64,000 nucleotides of DNA from Algoriphagus aquimarinus (GTDB taxonomy: Bacteria; Bacteroidota; Bacteroidia; Cytophagales; Cyclobacteriaceae): the NCBI RefSeq assembly GCF_007997215.1, contig NZ_VORW01000005.1:124001-188000 (forward strand), in the 5' to 3' direction. This document shows, one piece after another, positions 20,801 through 26,855 of the stretch (position 1 is its first letter; each line of letters begins with the position of its first letter). Both the position numbers and the translations under genes were made by a program. The notes under the pieces are model-generated. The model was not told the origin of the DNA and made no database searches. It saw only the letters and a program-made list of their open reading frames with translations.

Positions 20801-20857
20801 AGTACTAGCTACTCAACTTTCATTAGCTGGATCAGAAATAAATCCGCTCAAGATTGA
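14819..20857 (+). CDS. Giant DUF1998-type superfamily 2 helicase (DruE-like)
   Basis: A 2012-aa ATP-dependent helicase/translocase. Walker A TSGTGSGKTES is at 124-134, the DELH box at 407-410, motif III is SASLEG, and the C-terminal motor half has TTTLEVGIDIG and the motif VI arginine finger QQRVGRAGRAG at 1295-1305. Cysteine pairs suggest zinc ribbons: CENC (693/696), CPHC (812/815), and CQDC with CVFC (1180-1198). A DUF1998-like tail near 1795-1900 has ADELSNGSGF, spaced cysteines and YHGILDWRLA. Size and layout match DruE of Druantia better than DISARM, where helicase and DUF1998 parts are separate proteins. The gene overlaps the nuclease gene by four bases (TTGA). Role inferred: anti-phage DNA translocation coupled to cleavage. 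Confidence 0.95.
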   Translation: MIDPIGTFTNIRDRYISYIETAFGTRFEEFNEARRKLLHQSGVLYQQPWVEPIPDYKSSSSYIANADASKELASEDINGYFTPAELKTFKEFVKKGLFPGDFPLYLHQLQMLQKATAGKNCVITSGTGSGKTESFLLPLFAYLIKDLEKYTNQSESVNPRGPQTPGLGVGEVELKSMRGRTFSSLSSAVLQRNNCQKPAAMRAMIIYPMNALVEDQLSRLRLALDSDEVREYCDDALNGHRIYFGRYNGESPIAGNLHREKNGELEKNTYKWNELASTLSEIGNQFQAVRDSVNARIEKFEKAISNEPNKETKNSLRVELEEFKKSIPEKYAKYQRLDGAEVRSRFDIQQTPPDILITNFSMLSIMMMRDVDEPIFQKTRDWLECKDLPGDERENEKNNRIFHVIIDELHLYRGTAGTENAYLIRILLHKLGLSANSDQVKFLASSASLEGEKGTQAFEDSQSFLKGFFGLKEDMEVIPGEVKDVAAVEGKLDDKAFEAFKILGEIAERLNGDEPSEGEFEKLKNCAEKLMGKEPSKDGFEHLLMSMNTSHMQSLLSSIFKIQEKDDKKARSRAIPSHEPAENERAPFYSVSKSLFGHLNKEDEDRATAVRGLFYVRGLFDSSLNKTKYRVRTTLPRFRFHLFIRNVEGVWCTLKDDPAGDISENENQNPFDSLLPKLSINEKGKKVFDALYCENCGTGFVGGNFMEAPLEQRDQGYFGELISNDKDLQKAPNESTESQIDYRSCQEYGVFWPKKRIADDETINDLDNWKKAAISVSTGQIKDHLSQKDVSGFFYAPTERNDKPKSAMPFTCPHCASDYTTRKARKSPVRGFRSGFAKTNQILGKSLFTNLTYSKSKPRKLVSFSDSREDAAVFSSDIEHEHYQELVRQFIINKRDLLQKLSELVNHDERKETDNFKQLAIEIGSSANVIREKIRVIKDDYATPDEILGAQEYLELVKEKVYEVDRLSDSLLNDLIRLNMNPAGPSASMQEIDDHNWKDFFDWDSFAFKGYNGITPDKKKECLDDFKKPLLKGINSFLFGKLYFGMESSGIGHATLKTKIKIPKGFEDFPFIDAVNSFIRLLGTNYRVIPSDFVFDLNSWDTYNNENPIPTGYRGNSGQKPPKNKVRRYIRALSQKHNIEEQTIGDALINAVRQHHPNSILRLENLAIKYANDDHKIHKCQDCGQVHLHSSAGVCVFCYSDNLIEEESNEQNFLIDGILNSNEKPFRFRSEELTGQTDNQLERQRHFNEEINESHPELYAIDMLSVTTTLEVGIDIGSLQAVYQGNMPPQRFNYQQRVGRAGRAGQAFSLALTFCRGRSHDEYYFRNLHRITGDLSPVPFLSQDQKEILYRMLSKALLRSFFSQNPTWTTNDPTSGVHGEFGNVEDFIRTNAIDTLSNWIEDEGNFKPIWDSLTSCLYKNGEIVQQDYGLFQEAFLRKIFTDRIQNTIANPKSNDLAEALAEDGLLPMTGMPTRQRELITGFIRIGDEYKAQTISRSLDMAIFEFAPGAQKSKDKSIFTSIGLCSSFSGIRKNYAENGRYAFDSFGDPISSKEWVFINENNNIIRTKEYELDDNKEEIKEPGEDAFLVVTPNAFRTDWHLEPQDREVDQIVRTSKAPVFSEMIDEASEKKFKNAIKGLSVQNRTWRINHNNKEEYAFKEIGTHFSDQRKYVKQDDGSIICVELPSLLGDKWKDAVRGSFLQDINEKYPDNLPNWNKYSLGASKTTNTFRISLAKLSGQLEINPFTHGMQAIASKGAFYSAAFLLQRTLADNLDVSPEEIEVAAIIQRNINDGSDRSTGRIILADELSNGSGFVKHLADNLDFFLEMCTDPTDDPKHKFAKSFINEKHAKNCATASYEDLKNYRNLNYHGILDWRLAVSLLRLMKDENYVVGLDGKFDEYIDIADWPEIAERLSKSLIDILPEEKNSRLIIDNSRIPMIRFEDQGLEFAICIVHPFWATGSHWPEENILQKFIVDQNLNPENIFFIDTFNLERQLSTSYSTFISWIRNKSAQD

Positions 20858-21888
20858 AGAAGATTGAAACCATAAGCCCAAGCCAAATAGCTATGCTGAA
20901 AACGTGTAGACTTAAGCTTTTGCATTACAAGCAATATGGAGAGAAAGGTTATTCAGATCACCCATCTACGGTATTAGGTAATTTGATTCATAAAATGTAT
21001 GAAATAGCATCCAGTAAAAAATTGGATGATCAAAGCTTCGAAAAGCATTGGAAAGAAGAACTGGCTAAAGCGAGTGCTCAATATTTCAAGAACGAATTAA
21101 ATCTTATTTATTCTCCTATTGAGTTTTGGGCTCCATACTATTCAATCAAAAAAGGTCAAACCAAAAAAATAATTCTTAAATCTGCAAAGGAACCTGCACC
21201 CAATAAAAATTCAAAAAAGGGAGAGGGGTTTTATGTTGAACAGTCTTTTAAGTATGGAGTCCTTAAGGGTAAGCCTGATTCAGTTTATGTAAAGGATGGC
21301 TACAGCAGGTTAATTGACTTTAAAACAGGACCAATTTATAAAAAACAGGGTAACCAGTATGTTATAAAAGATGAGTATAAGATTCAGCTGAAAGCATATG
21401 GATTTTTAGTAATGAAGAAAAAGAAAATTAGTGCTCCTAGAATTAACCTTATACTTCAACAAGTGAATGGTCAGCGAACTGAACCTATTAACTTTTCAAA
21501 TGAAGAATATGAGAATTTCTATTACGAGGCAAAAGCATCAATTGATGAAATAAACAACTATGTTGATTCGAATAGTATTGACCTTTTAGGAAGTCCCAGT
21601 GAGTCAAATTGTAAGTTTTGTCTGTTTAAACCCAAATGCCATAGCTTCCTAAGTTATTTGGACGCAAATAACGTTCCCTATGCGGTGATAATAGAAACTC
21701 CTGATGAAATAATTTCAACAAATAATGGAATTCGTTTTCATGATTTCTATTTGTGGGGCATTCCGCCTAATACGGAATTGGAGATAAGAGGAGTTGGAAA
21801 AAAGAAAGTATTAATCTGTAACTTGTCCAAATCTAATTCAAATAATACCTACTATTGGAAAAAACAATCTCAGGTTTATATAATTTAA
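20854..21888 (+). CDS. PD-(D/E)XK nuclease with Cas4/AddB-type cysteine set
   Basis: A 344-aa RecB/Cas4-type nuclease. The N-terminal ISPSQIAMLKTCRL motif is typical of the family's start, which requires the TTG codon at 20854, overlapping the helicase stop as TTGA; the first ATG would remove that motif. Catalytic elements are GKPD with Asp near 142, and IDFKTG with Asp 155 and Lys 157. Four cysteines, C18 with C253, C256 and C262 (CX2CX5C), match the iron-sulfur signature of AddB and Cas4. An extra C-terminal domain from ~275 is unassigned. Translational coupling to the helicase suggests a helicase-nuclease complex. In a Druantia type II comparison this would be the candidate for one of the unassigned genes. 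Confidence 0.92.
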   Translation: MKKIETISPSQIAMLKTCRLKLLHYKQYGEKGYSDHPSTVLGNLIHKMYEIASSKKLDDQSFEKHWKEELAKASAQYFKNELNLIYSPIEFWAPYYSIKKGQTKKIILKSAKEPAPNKNSKKGEGFYVEQSFKYGVLKGKPDSVYVKDGYSRLIDFKTGPIYKKQGNQYVIKDEYKIQLKAYGFLVMKKKKISAPRINLILQQVNGQRTEPINFSNEEYENFYYEAKASIDEINNYVDSNSIDLLGSPSESNCKFCLFKPKCHSFLSYLDANNVPYAVIIETPDEIISTNNGIRFHDFYLWGIPPNTELEIRGVGKKKVLICNLSKSNSNNTYYWKKQSQVYII

Positions 21889-22015
21889 ATAAAACCTAAT
21901 TGTCATTTTTTCACTTTCTGGGGGTAGTATAATCTCCAGTTGGACTAAACATAGTTATAAACTACGCTTTTTTATTCTTCAGGAATTTGTAATTCCTCCT
22001 CCCCAAATTAAATTT

Positions 22016-22093
22016 ATGTCAGATTTAGAGGTTATTAGCCAAATAATAATCAAGAACTTAGATAAAATAAATTCATCATTTAAATCCTTATAG
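22016..22093 (+). CDS. Possible 25-aa peptide before the small module gene
   Basis: A short open frame, MSDLEVISQIIIKNLDKINS then five more residues, ends four bases before the ATG of the next gene. It could be a leader peptide, a tiny protein or the remnant of a gene start. Nothing beyond its position supports it. Confidence 0.3.
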   Translation: MSDLEVISQIIIKNLDKINSSFKSL

Positions 22094-22097
22094 AAAT

Positions 22098-22322
22098 ATG
22101 GCTTTATTAGGCAAAATACTATTTGAAAATATTGACAAAATATCTCCTAGATCAGGAGAAGTCATAGGAGATGTTATTATTGGAAAAGAATATCTTCAAA
22201 TTCGCACATATGCAATGGGTGATCAAGAAAGGGAAAGGGGATCAAAACAAAATATTCAGTTCAATAAAAAAATGGCAGAAGAGTTCAAAAAAATATTGGA
22301 ACAATTCATAAATCAGCCATAA
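22098..22322 (+). CDS. Small protein of unknown family, 74 aa
   Basis: Not recognised. The 74-aa product is charged and soluble, with a strand-rich first half (GEVIGDVIIGKEYLQIRTY) and an amphipathic helix at the end (KMAEEFKKILEQF). The arrangement of strands then a helix loosely recalls PC4-like single-strand-binding folds, but no diagnostic residue supports that. It lies 209 bp after the nuclease gene on the same strand and meets the Vsr gene tail-to-tail, with only three bases between the two stop codons. It may be the last gene of the defence module. A search would be needed to decide whether it travels with the system. Confidence 0.6.
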   Translation: MALLGKILFENIDKISPRSGEVIGDVIIGKEYLQIRTYAMGDQERERGSKQNIQFNKKMAEEFKKILEQFINQP

Positions 22323-22325
22323 TTC

Positions 22326-22661
22326 TCAACATCTATTTTTTTCAATCCAGAATTCACGATTAGATTTGATCGCATGTTTGCGGTTTTGCCAGTCATAGCC
22401 ATGCCAGAAAGCTCCATCTACAAAGATGACGAGTTTGTATTTTTTGAGGCTGATATCAGGCTTCCCAAATAATGGCTTCTTCGGAGTTTTATACCTCACT
22501 CCTGCTTGCCATAAAGCTTTCTTCAATAGTTTTTCAGGCTTGGTATTTTTCCCTTTGATTTGCGACATATTGAAGGAACGGGCTTTGGTAGTATAAAAAC
22601 CGTTCTCCTCAGAGAACTGTGGGATTGCAATTTTGGGGCGTATGTAGGGTTTATTCTTCAA
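22326..22661 (-). CDS. vsr: Very short patch repair endonuclease, C-terminally shortened
   Basis: Vsr nicks next to T:G mismatches that arise when 5-methylcytosine deaminates, protecting genomes that carry cytosine methyltransferases. The 111-aa product has the family blocks RSFNMSQIKGKNTKPEKLL, FGKPDI with the metal-binding Asp at 69, and VIFVDGAFWHGYDW. It ends at FWIEKNRC, whereas Vsr proteins normally run on for about 30 residues (FW..KI..N..RD and a final GW...WECE-type strand). A run of seven A lies at the end (gaaaaaaatag). A single-base frameshift there would restore KI but hits another stop soon after, so this looks like a real truncation. The core catalytic residues remain. It overlaps the upstream regulator gene by 11 bases. 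Confidence 0.85.
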   Translation of the reverse strand: MKNKPYIRPKIAIPQFSEENGFYTTKARSFNMSQIKGKNTKPEKLLKKALWQAGVRYKTPKKPLFGKPDISLKKYKLVIFVDGAFWHGYDWQNRKHAIKSNREFWIEKNRC

Positions 22662-22857
22662 AGAGTTCCTTGATATGAATTTCCAGCGCTTTGGCTAGTT
22701 TTTCTATTACTTCGAGGGATACATTCCGTTTTCCCTGCTCAATGCCTGAGATATAAGAACGGTCCAATTCCGAAAATGATGCAAGTTTTTCCTGGGACAT
22801 TCCTCTGACCTTTCTAAGTCCCTGAATTCGTAAACCAAAACTTTGCTTTATGTCCAT
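22651..22857 (-). CDS. C-protein-like XRE transcription regulator
   Basis: A 68-aa single-domain helix-turn-helix protein. The sequence FGLRIQGLRKVRGMSQEKLA then DRSYISGIEQGKRNVSLEVI closely follows the pattern of controller (C) proteins of restriction-modification systems, which time expression of the toxic nuclease relative to the methyltransferase. It is co-transcribed with and overlaps vsr. Its upstream region contains a dyad GACAATAGTC (minus strand, 22885-22894) of C-box type, so autoregulation is likely. It probably also controls the defence module or the Vsr gene. That last step is inference from position only. Confidence 0.88.
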   Translation of the reverse strand: MDIKQSFGLRIQGLRKVRGMSQEKLASFSELDRSYISGIEQGKRNVSLEVIEKLAKALEIHIKELFEE

Positions 22858-22884
22858 TTAAGATTTGCGCGTTTTAATACTGTG

Positions 22885-22894
22885 GACTATTGTC
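22885..22894 (-). promoter_or_regulatory. Candidate C-box operator
   Basis: On the minus strand the sequence TTGACAATAGTCCACAG contains a dyad GAC-N4-GTC, starting 28 bp upstream of the regulator's ATG. C-proteins classically bind GACT-type dyads with a conserved central spacing just upstream of their own gene. Only one clear dyad is seen, so the match is partial. Confidence 0.35.
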
Positions 22895-22958
22895 AACATT
22901 TTGAATTTAATTGTTATATTTATACAGCTTCTTCTGATACTAAAACTAGCAAAATCCA

Positions 22959-23561
22959 ATGTATCTATCCCATCTACCTTCTATAATTCCAAACTGGGAA
23001 ATCGTCGAGAATGATGAAGAATATCACTATCTGGAACTGTCCGGTTATTCAGGTGAGTTTCGAATTTACCTGACTGAAGATCGATATGAAAATCCAGATA
23101 AACCATACAAACTAGGATTCGATCAGACTAAAGGAATTCTCGAAAGGTTTGATTACTCCACCCTTGAGGCAGACTCCTTATATTCTACACCGAAGGAAGC
23201 TGTACAAGAGATGATGGAGGTGATCAAATCAATTACAGATTTATACAATGAATTTCTACCAGTAACCAATGAAGTATTTCTCGCATTGGGTGATGCCAGG
23301 CATTTTGATAGCATTCAAAACATCCTTGGAGGAGAGACCAAAATAGCTGATTATAAAGGTCAATCGCTTGTATTTAGAAAAGTAAGCTTGACTTGGGGAA
23401 GCCTTAGCTACGAAGATGCTGCAATCAAATCAATCAAATTTCTTACAGAACAAAGTCCATTTCAGACAGATGACTTTAGCGATTGCTTTTTATGCAATGA
23501 AAAGTTTGATTGGATTGGTGGAATAGAATTGGGAACATTGAAACACGAGAGTCATTCCTGA
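22959..23561 (+). CDS. Conserved-looking hypothetical protein, 200 aa
   Basis: I do not recognise the family. The 200-aa protein is soluble and acidic with no signal peptide or membrane segment. It has a CxxC pair near its end (CFLCNEKFDWIGG) that may bind a metal. It is divergent from the C-protein gene, from which it is separated by about 100 bp. Its last 34 codons and about 75 bp of downstream DNA are repeated at 25498-25676 with the protein sequence largely kept (PFQTADFITCFLCNEKFEW). A shared ancestor and selection on the tail are therefore visible. Possible roles in immunity or as a metal-binding adaptor are guesses. Confidence 0.75.
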   Translation: MYLSHLPSIIPNWEIVENDEEYHYLELSGYSGEFRIYLTEDRYENPDKPYKLGFDQTKGILERFDYSTLEADSLYSTPKEAVQEMMEVIKSITDLYNEFLPVTNEVFLALGDARHFDSIQNILGGETKIADYKGQSLVFRKVSLTWGSLSYEDAAIKSIKFLTEQSPFQTDDFSDCFLCNEKFDWIGGIELGTLKHESHS

Positions 23562-23680
23562 ATTTTAAAAGCCTGAACGAGCCAATTCCTCCATTCCTTT
23601 ACCAGGCATCCGCAAAGCTATCCGCGGGGTGATATTGGGATTTGGCTAAAGCCCCGTTTGGGAATGTTATCAACAATTAG

Positions 23681-23706
23681 GAATGGGCTAAAGCCACATT
23701 CCTATT
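23681..23706. repeat. REP-like palindrome, GGCTAAAGCC family
   Basis: A 26-base unit with dyad core GGGCTAAAGCC and flank CACATTCCTATT. It is identical at 25 of 26 positions to the reverse complement of 4428-4453 and related to 56711-56737. Confidence 0.7.
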
Positions 23707-23834
23707 GATAGCAATGCCAAACTAAAATCGGAGTATCCAACTGTTGCCATTTGGTCTGGTGTTATTTGCGTTGACTATAAAATCTACAAGGATTTATTTA
23801 GTGTATTTAAATCTGCTTTGAAAAAGTATATGAA

Positions 23835-23864
23835 AAAAGGACGGCTCGATCGAACCATCCTTTT
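23835..23864. terminator. Bidirectional hairpin terminator
   Basis: Stem AAAAGGA/TCCTTTT extended by GG/CC across one mismatch, with A and T runs on both sides, between the convergent genes ending at 23561 and 23948. Confidence 0.65.
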
Positions 23865-23947
23865 AATTAATAAGCGCTATTTATGATCTGTTTCACCTCA
23901 ATGGCTTACATCGTATTTTTAGGCCTCTCAAGATAAAAGGCTTATAA

Positions 23948-25105
23948 TTATGGCCCGCATGCAAAACCAACACATGGTGTAAACAGCTCAAAACAACCTG
24001 ATTTGTTATCAGATTCTTCGATTGGATTTAAAAGTACCCAAGCTTCATTCAAATAGATATCGCATTTTCCATAATCAGTGCCATTTCCAAAGGCCTTATT
24101 ATTTTTTATAATATTTCCCTTACTCAAGGAATTAAGGGTGTAAAGTGAGATTCCATGATATTGATGATTAAGAAATTCATTATTTGTAATTTCATTGAAA
24201 TCACCTATTTCAGATAGGGCAATACCTTGCAAGCTATTTTTTGACCTATTTCCCTTGATTTGATTATTATCGCTATGGCCTATATTGGAGTTACCTGTTA
24301 TCCAAATATCCGGATTTCCGTTATTCGAGAATTCGTTATTGCTAATCAGATGATTGTCACTATCTCCAATTAGGCGAAGTCCACTATTCCAACCATCATA
24401 AATGTGGTTGCCTGAAACCGTGTTTTGGAAAGAAGGGACATTGCCTTCTGCTGAATAACTTAATATTATACCATAATGCACATTTGATATATTATTATTT
24501 TCAAAGCTAGATTCCCTCACCCCAAAAGTTATAATTCCATATGCAAAATTAGTAAAAATGTTGTTAGCAATGGTGTTATTTTTCAATGTTAGTCCTTTAA
24601 CACTTTGAGCAACTATCGAATAAAGAGAGGTTTCATATAACACAAAGTTTGGCGGGGAAGTCAAATTGATCGTAAATCCTTCAATACTCACATCATCTGC
24701 ATTTATTACAAATCCACCGTTTAGTATGATCTCTCCTAGCTTTTTTGCTTCAATTTTAATTCCTCTTGTGGTAATAACGACTTGCTCTTCATAAATCCCG
24801 GATTCAACGGTAATAGAAGCATTTTCTCCAGCATTATCCACCGCTTCTTGTATTGTGGCATAGTCTTCGGGAACATTAATCTTTTCTTTCTTTTCTTTCT
24901 TGAAATTCTCCGAATTAGCTAATCTCGTTTCATTTTTTTGCAAAATTCCCTTAATCCCGTTCTCCATCGCCAGTATATCGATTTCGATACCAGTGTCAAG
25001 CCCCTGATTTAATTCATCTTGTAGATTGAGCTTTGGATCTTCTCCATCGATGTTACAGCTTACCATGATCGCGGCGATCATGGAGAAAAATAATAGTTTT
25101 TTCAT
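23948..25105 (-). CDS. Right-handed beta-helix lipoprotein
   Basis: A 385-aa exported lipoprotein with the signal MKKLLFFSMIAAIMVSC. After a linker, INVPEDYATIQEAVDNA starts a parallel beta-helix of the NosD/pectate-lyase type, with many short repeats built on asparagine turns (LKNNTIANNIF, ENNNISNVHYG, ISNNEFSNNG). Such proteins bind or cut polysaccharides at the cell surface. No catalytic residues can be assigned, so binding or a structural role is as likely. The upstream region (25106 onward) is AT-rich and probably holds the promoter. A decayed piece of a paralogous gene lies at about 25690-25810, next to a copy of the neighbouring gene's tail, showing that this gene was once part of a tandem duplication. 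Confidence 0.88.
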   Translation of the reverse strand: MKKLLFFSMIAAIMVSCNIDGEDPKLNLQDELNQGLDTGIEIDILAMENGIKGILQKNETRLANSENFKKEKKEKINVPEDYATIQEAVDNAGENASITVESGIYEEQVVITTRGIKIEAKKLGEIILNGGFVINADDVSIEGFTINLTSPPNFVLYETSLYSIVAQSVKGLTLKNNTIANNIFTNFAYGIITFGVRESSFENNNISNVHYGIILSYSAEGNVPSFQNTVSGNHIYDGWNSGLRLIGDSDNHLISNNEFSNNGNPDIWITGNSNIGHSDNNQIKGNRSKNSLQGIALSEIGDFNEITNNEFLNHQYHGISLYTLNSLSKGNIIKNNKAFGNGTDYGKCDIYLNEAWVLLNPIEESDNKSGCFELFTPCVGFACGP

Positions 25106-25497
25106 TACAAAATATATAAAGTTAGCATGTAAGGTATGTTAATTAATCAGTTAAAAAATATATATTAAATTGTTTATTTTGATTATTATAAAACTTCAAA
25201 TTATTGCATAATTTATTTATTACAGAATCTTTATTATGATATTATATTCCTATTTATTGAACGTATAATCACATTATAAATAATAAATAAATTTCAGATA
25301 TATATGCTTTTGTTCAATATTACCTAGAACAATGTACTATACTTTTAGAGTTTGAATTCGCAAAAACGTCCCCTAGTCGACAATGAAGTGACTATTTGCC
25401 ACATTGGCAATCTGGAAGGACATAAACCAGCCGGAGCTATGCATCAAGGCAGATCTCAGAAAAGCTTTCAAACCTATGGTTTCTTACAGAACGGAGG

Positions 25498-25676
25498 CCA
25501 TTTCAGACAGCTGACTTTATCACTTGCTTTTTATGCAATGAAAAGTTTGAGTGGATTGGCGGAATAGAATTGGGAACATTGAAACACGAGAGTCATTCCT
25601 GAATTTAAAAAATTTGAGCGAGCCTATTCCTCCATTTTCCATACCAGGCATCGGCAAAGCTATCGGCGGGGTGAGC
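25498..25676 (+). repeat. Duplicate of the 22959-23561 gene tail and downstream DNA
   Basis: This block matches 23459-23633 over its whole length, including the coding tail ending in KHESHS and stop, and the following intergenic DNA (attcctccatt and aggcatc-gcaaagctatc). Coding identity is higher than in the flanks. It marks the right arm of a direct repeat around the beta-helix gene. Confidence 0.85.
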
Positions 25677-25689
25677 TGTACTGCCCAAA

Positions 25690-25815
25690 GTTGTTATTCC
25701 AAATGTCACATTAGAAAACCAGCTGTTCACAATGGTGTTTTTTTTAAGGCTCATCCTTGAACTCCTCGAGCAACTACCGCATAAAGGAGGATTTTCAACT
25801 CATAGCTCGGCTGGA
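25690..25815 (-). pseudogene. Fragment of a second beta-helix lipoprotein gene
   Basis: The sequence aligns with 24527-24655, an internal part of the beta-helix gene on the minus strand (shared caatggtgtt and gagcaacta words), but contains indels that break the frame. About 900 bp present in the intact copy between the gene tail and this point are missing. Confidence 0.65.
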
Positions 25816-25978
25816 ACGCAAAAAAATTAGTGGAAATAGGTGAAGTAACTGTTTCATGACCCTAAAGTAGGAAATGGGTAATTTAAAACATGATCTCCCA
25901 CATCGACCCACTAGATTTTGGGGAGGTCATGCTGCAAGACTGATGCTTCCTTATCTGGATTACTATAAACTACTTTTC

Positions 25979-26230
25979 TTATCTCATTTTCTCATTTTTC
26001 TCTTTCTTTACTTTACTTATTCGGCGTCTAAAAATTAGGTAAATGATAAGGATAACAACGGGAATAACTATAAAAATGACCACGTTGCTGGTCCTGGAAA
26101 GGTCAATTGGGCCTGTTGGTTTTGGTGTATTCTGTGGTATTTGGGAATAGGATAATCCTGTGGTTAAAAGGAATGCAAAAAGAAAACTCGAAGCGGTGGA
26201 AATAAATCTTATGTAGTTGCTCATTGTCAT
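25979..26230 (-). CDS. Small exported membrane protein, 83 aa
   Basis: Not a named family. The N-terminal hydrophobic segment ends in GLSYSQ, consistent with a cleaved signal peptide. A second segment, VVIFIVIPVVILIIYLIF, is a membrane helix followed by a very basic tail RRRISKVKKEKNEK. The mature protein would be a single-pass membrane peptide with a short external part and a cytoplasmic basic tail. The start may be the first ATG at 26230 or the one two codons later. There is no operon partner. Small proteins of this shape are common in Bacteroidota and mostly uncharacterised. Confidence 0.6.
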   Translation of the reverse strand: MTMSNYIRFISTASSFLFAFLLTTGLSYSQIPQNTPKPTGPIDLSRTSNVVIFIVIPVVILIIYLIFRRRISKVKKEKNEKMR

Positions 26231-26855
26231 TGCTATTAGGTTACTATTTTTTTAATAAAAATCGATTGAATCTTAAAATTAGATAAGCGATTGATTTTGA
26301 GATCATAGTATGCACAAAATTCAATCCGATAATGATTGTTCGGTAGCTGAACGTGAGGGCTTTATTACTAAAGGATTTCCAAGCGTCGTTTTATCTACTC
26401 CACAGGCCTTTTTGAGGCCTATGAAGCACTAAAAGTATGATGTTCGCTAAGTTGTGATGTTGGCATTCACCGGCCAAGTTTATATTTCAATTAGAAAGAA
26501 AATGCCAAGAATGGGGAGAAATTGCCATTGCTGGGATGGAGGCCGAAGAATTAGAAAATTTGGCTGGATCCCTAATCCTACATCCTGAAGGGTTGAGAGC
26601 TTCAGGATGTAGGAGATTCTATCAATTAAGTGAATAATACGGAAATATCGCAAGGCTCTCCTAGTTAATCAAATCACTTAGTTAATGTGCGCCCCCTCTT
26701 GTTAAGTGATAAGATCATCATCACTTAATTCGGTTAGTTAAGATACCGCACCCTGATATCATTGCTTTGGGCTAATGACATAATCTACCGCAGACCCAGG
26801 TGCTGCTACCTGACACCAACAAGAAAAGCATGCGCTGTATAACCGACAATAAAGA
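26231..26855. other. Gene-poor region with a long hairpin
   Basis: No complete gene is supported. Around 26480-26640 a plus-strand frame reads like the tail of a lost gene (EIAIAGMEAEELENLAGSL) but has no start and no recognised homologue. A perfect 15-bp inverted repeat lies at 26576-26614 within it. The last 150 bp show nothing clear. Confidence 0.5.
26576..26614. repeat. Perfect 15-bp inverted repeat
   Basis: Arms TCCTACATCCTGAAG and CTTCAGGATGTAGGA with a 9-base loop. There is no T run on either side, so it is more like a REP-type or recombination structure than a terminator. Confidence 0.6.

Larger units (their letters stand above)
23562..23947. other. Convergent intergenic region with REP unit and terminator
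   Basis: The region lies between two converging genes. It contains about 75 bp also found after 25600, a REP-like unit at 23681-23706 (core GGGCTAAAGCC) with a second half-unit at 23644, and a bidirectional hairpin terminator at 23835-23864. No gene is seen. Confidence 0.6.
25106..25978. other. Region holding a decayed partial duplicate of 22959-25105
   Basis: No intact gene is present. From 25106 to about 25350 the DNA is very AT-rich. From about 25440 to 25676 it matches the tail of the 22959-23561 gene and the DNA after it. It then jumps directly to sequence matching 24527-24655 of the beta-helix gene, to about 25815. Short open frames at 25352 and 25551 fall inside this duplicate and are not genes. 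Confidence 0.7.

Noticed and set aside
10256..21888. DISARM or BREX system
   Set aside because: There is no PglZ or BrxC for BREX and no PLD protein for DISARM; the helicase and DUF1998-type parts are fused in one giant protein, as in DruE.
22959..23561. SMI1/KNR4 immunity protein
   Set aside because: The length is similar but the typical WxxFPxD-like motifs are not present, so the gene is left as hypothetical.
25352..25760. Two short plus-strand ORFs
   Set aside because: They fall within the decayed duplicate of the 22959 gene tail and the beta-helix fragment.
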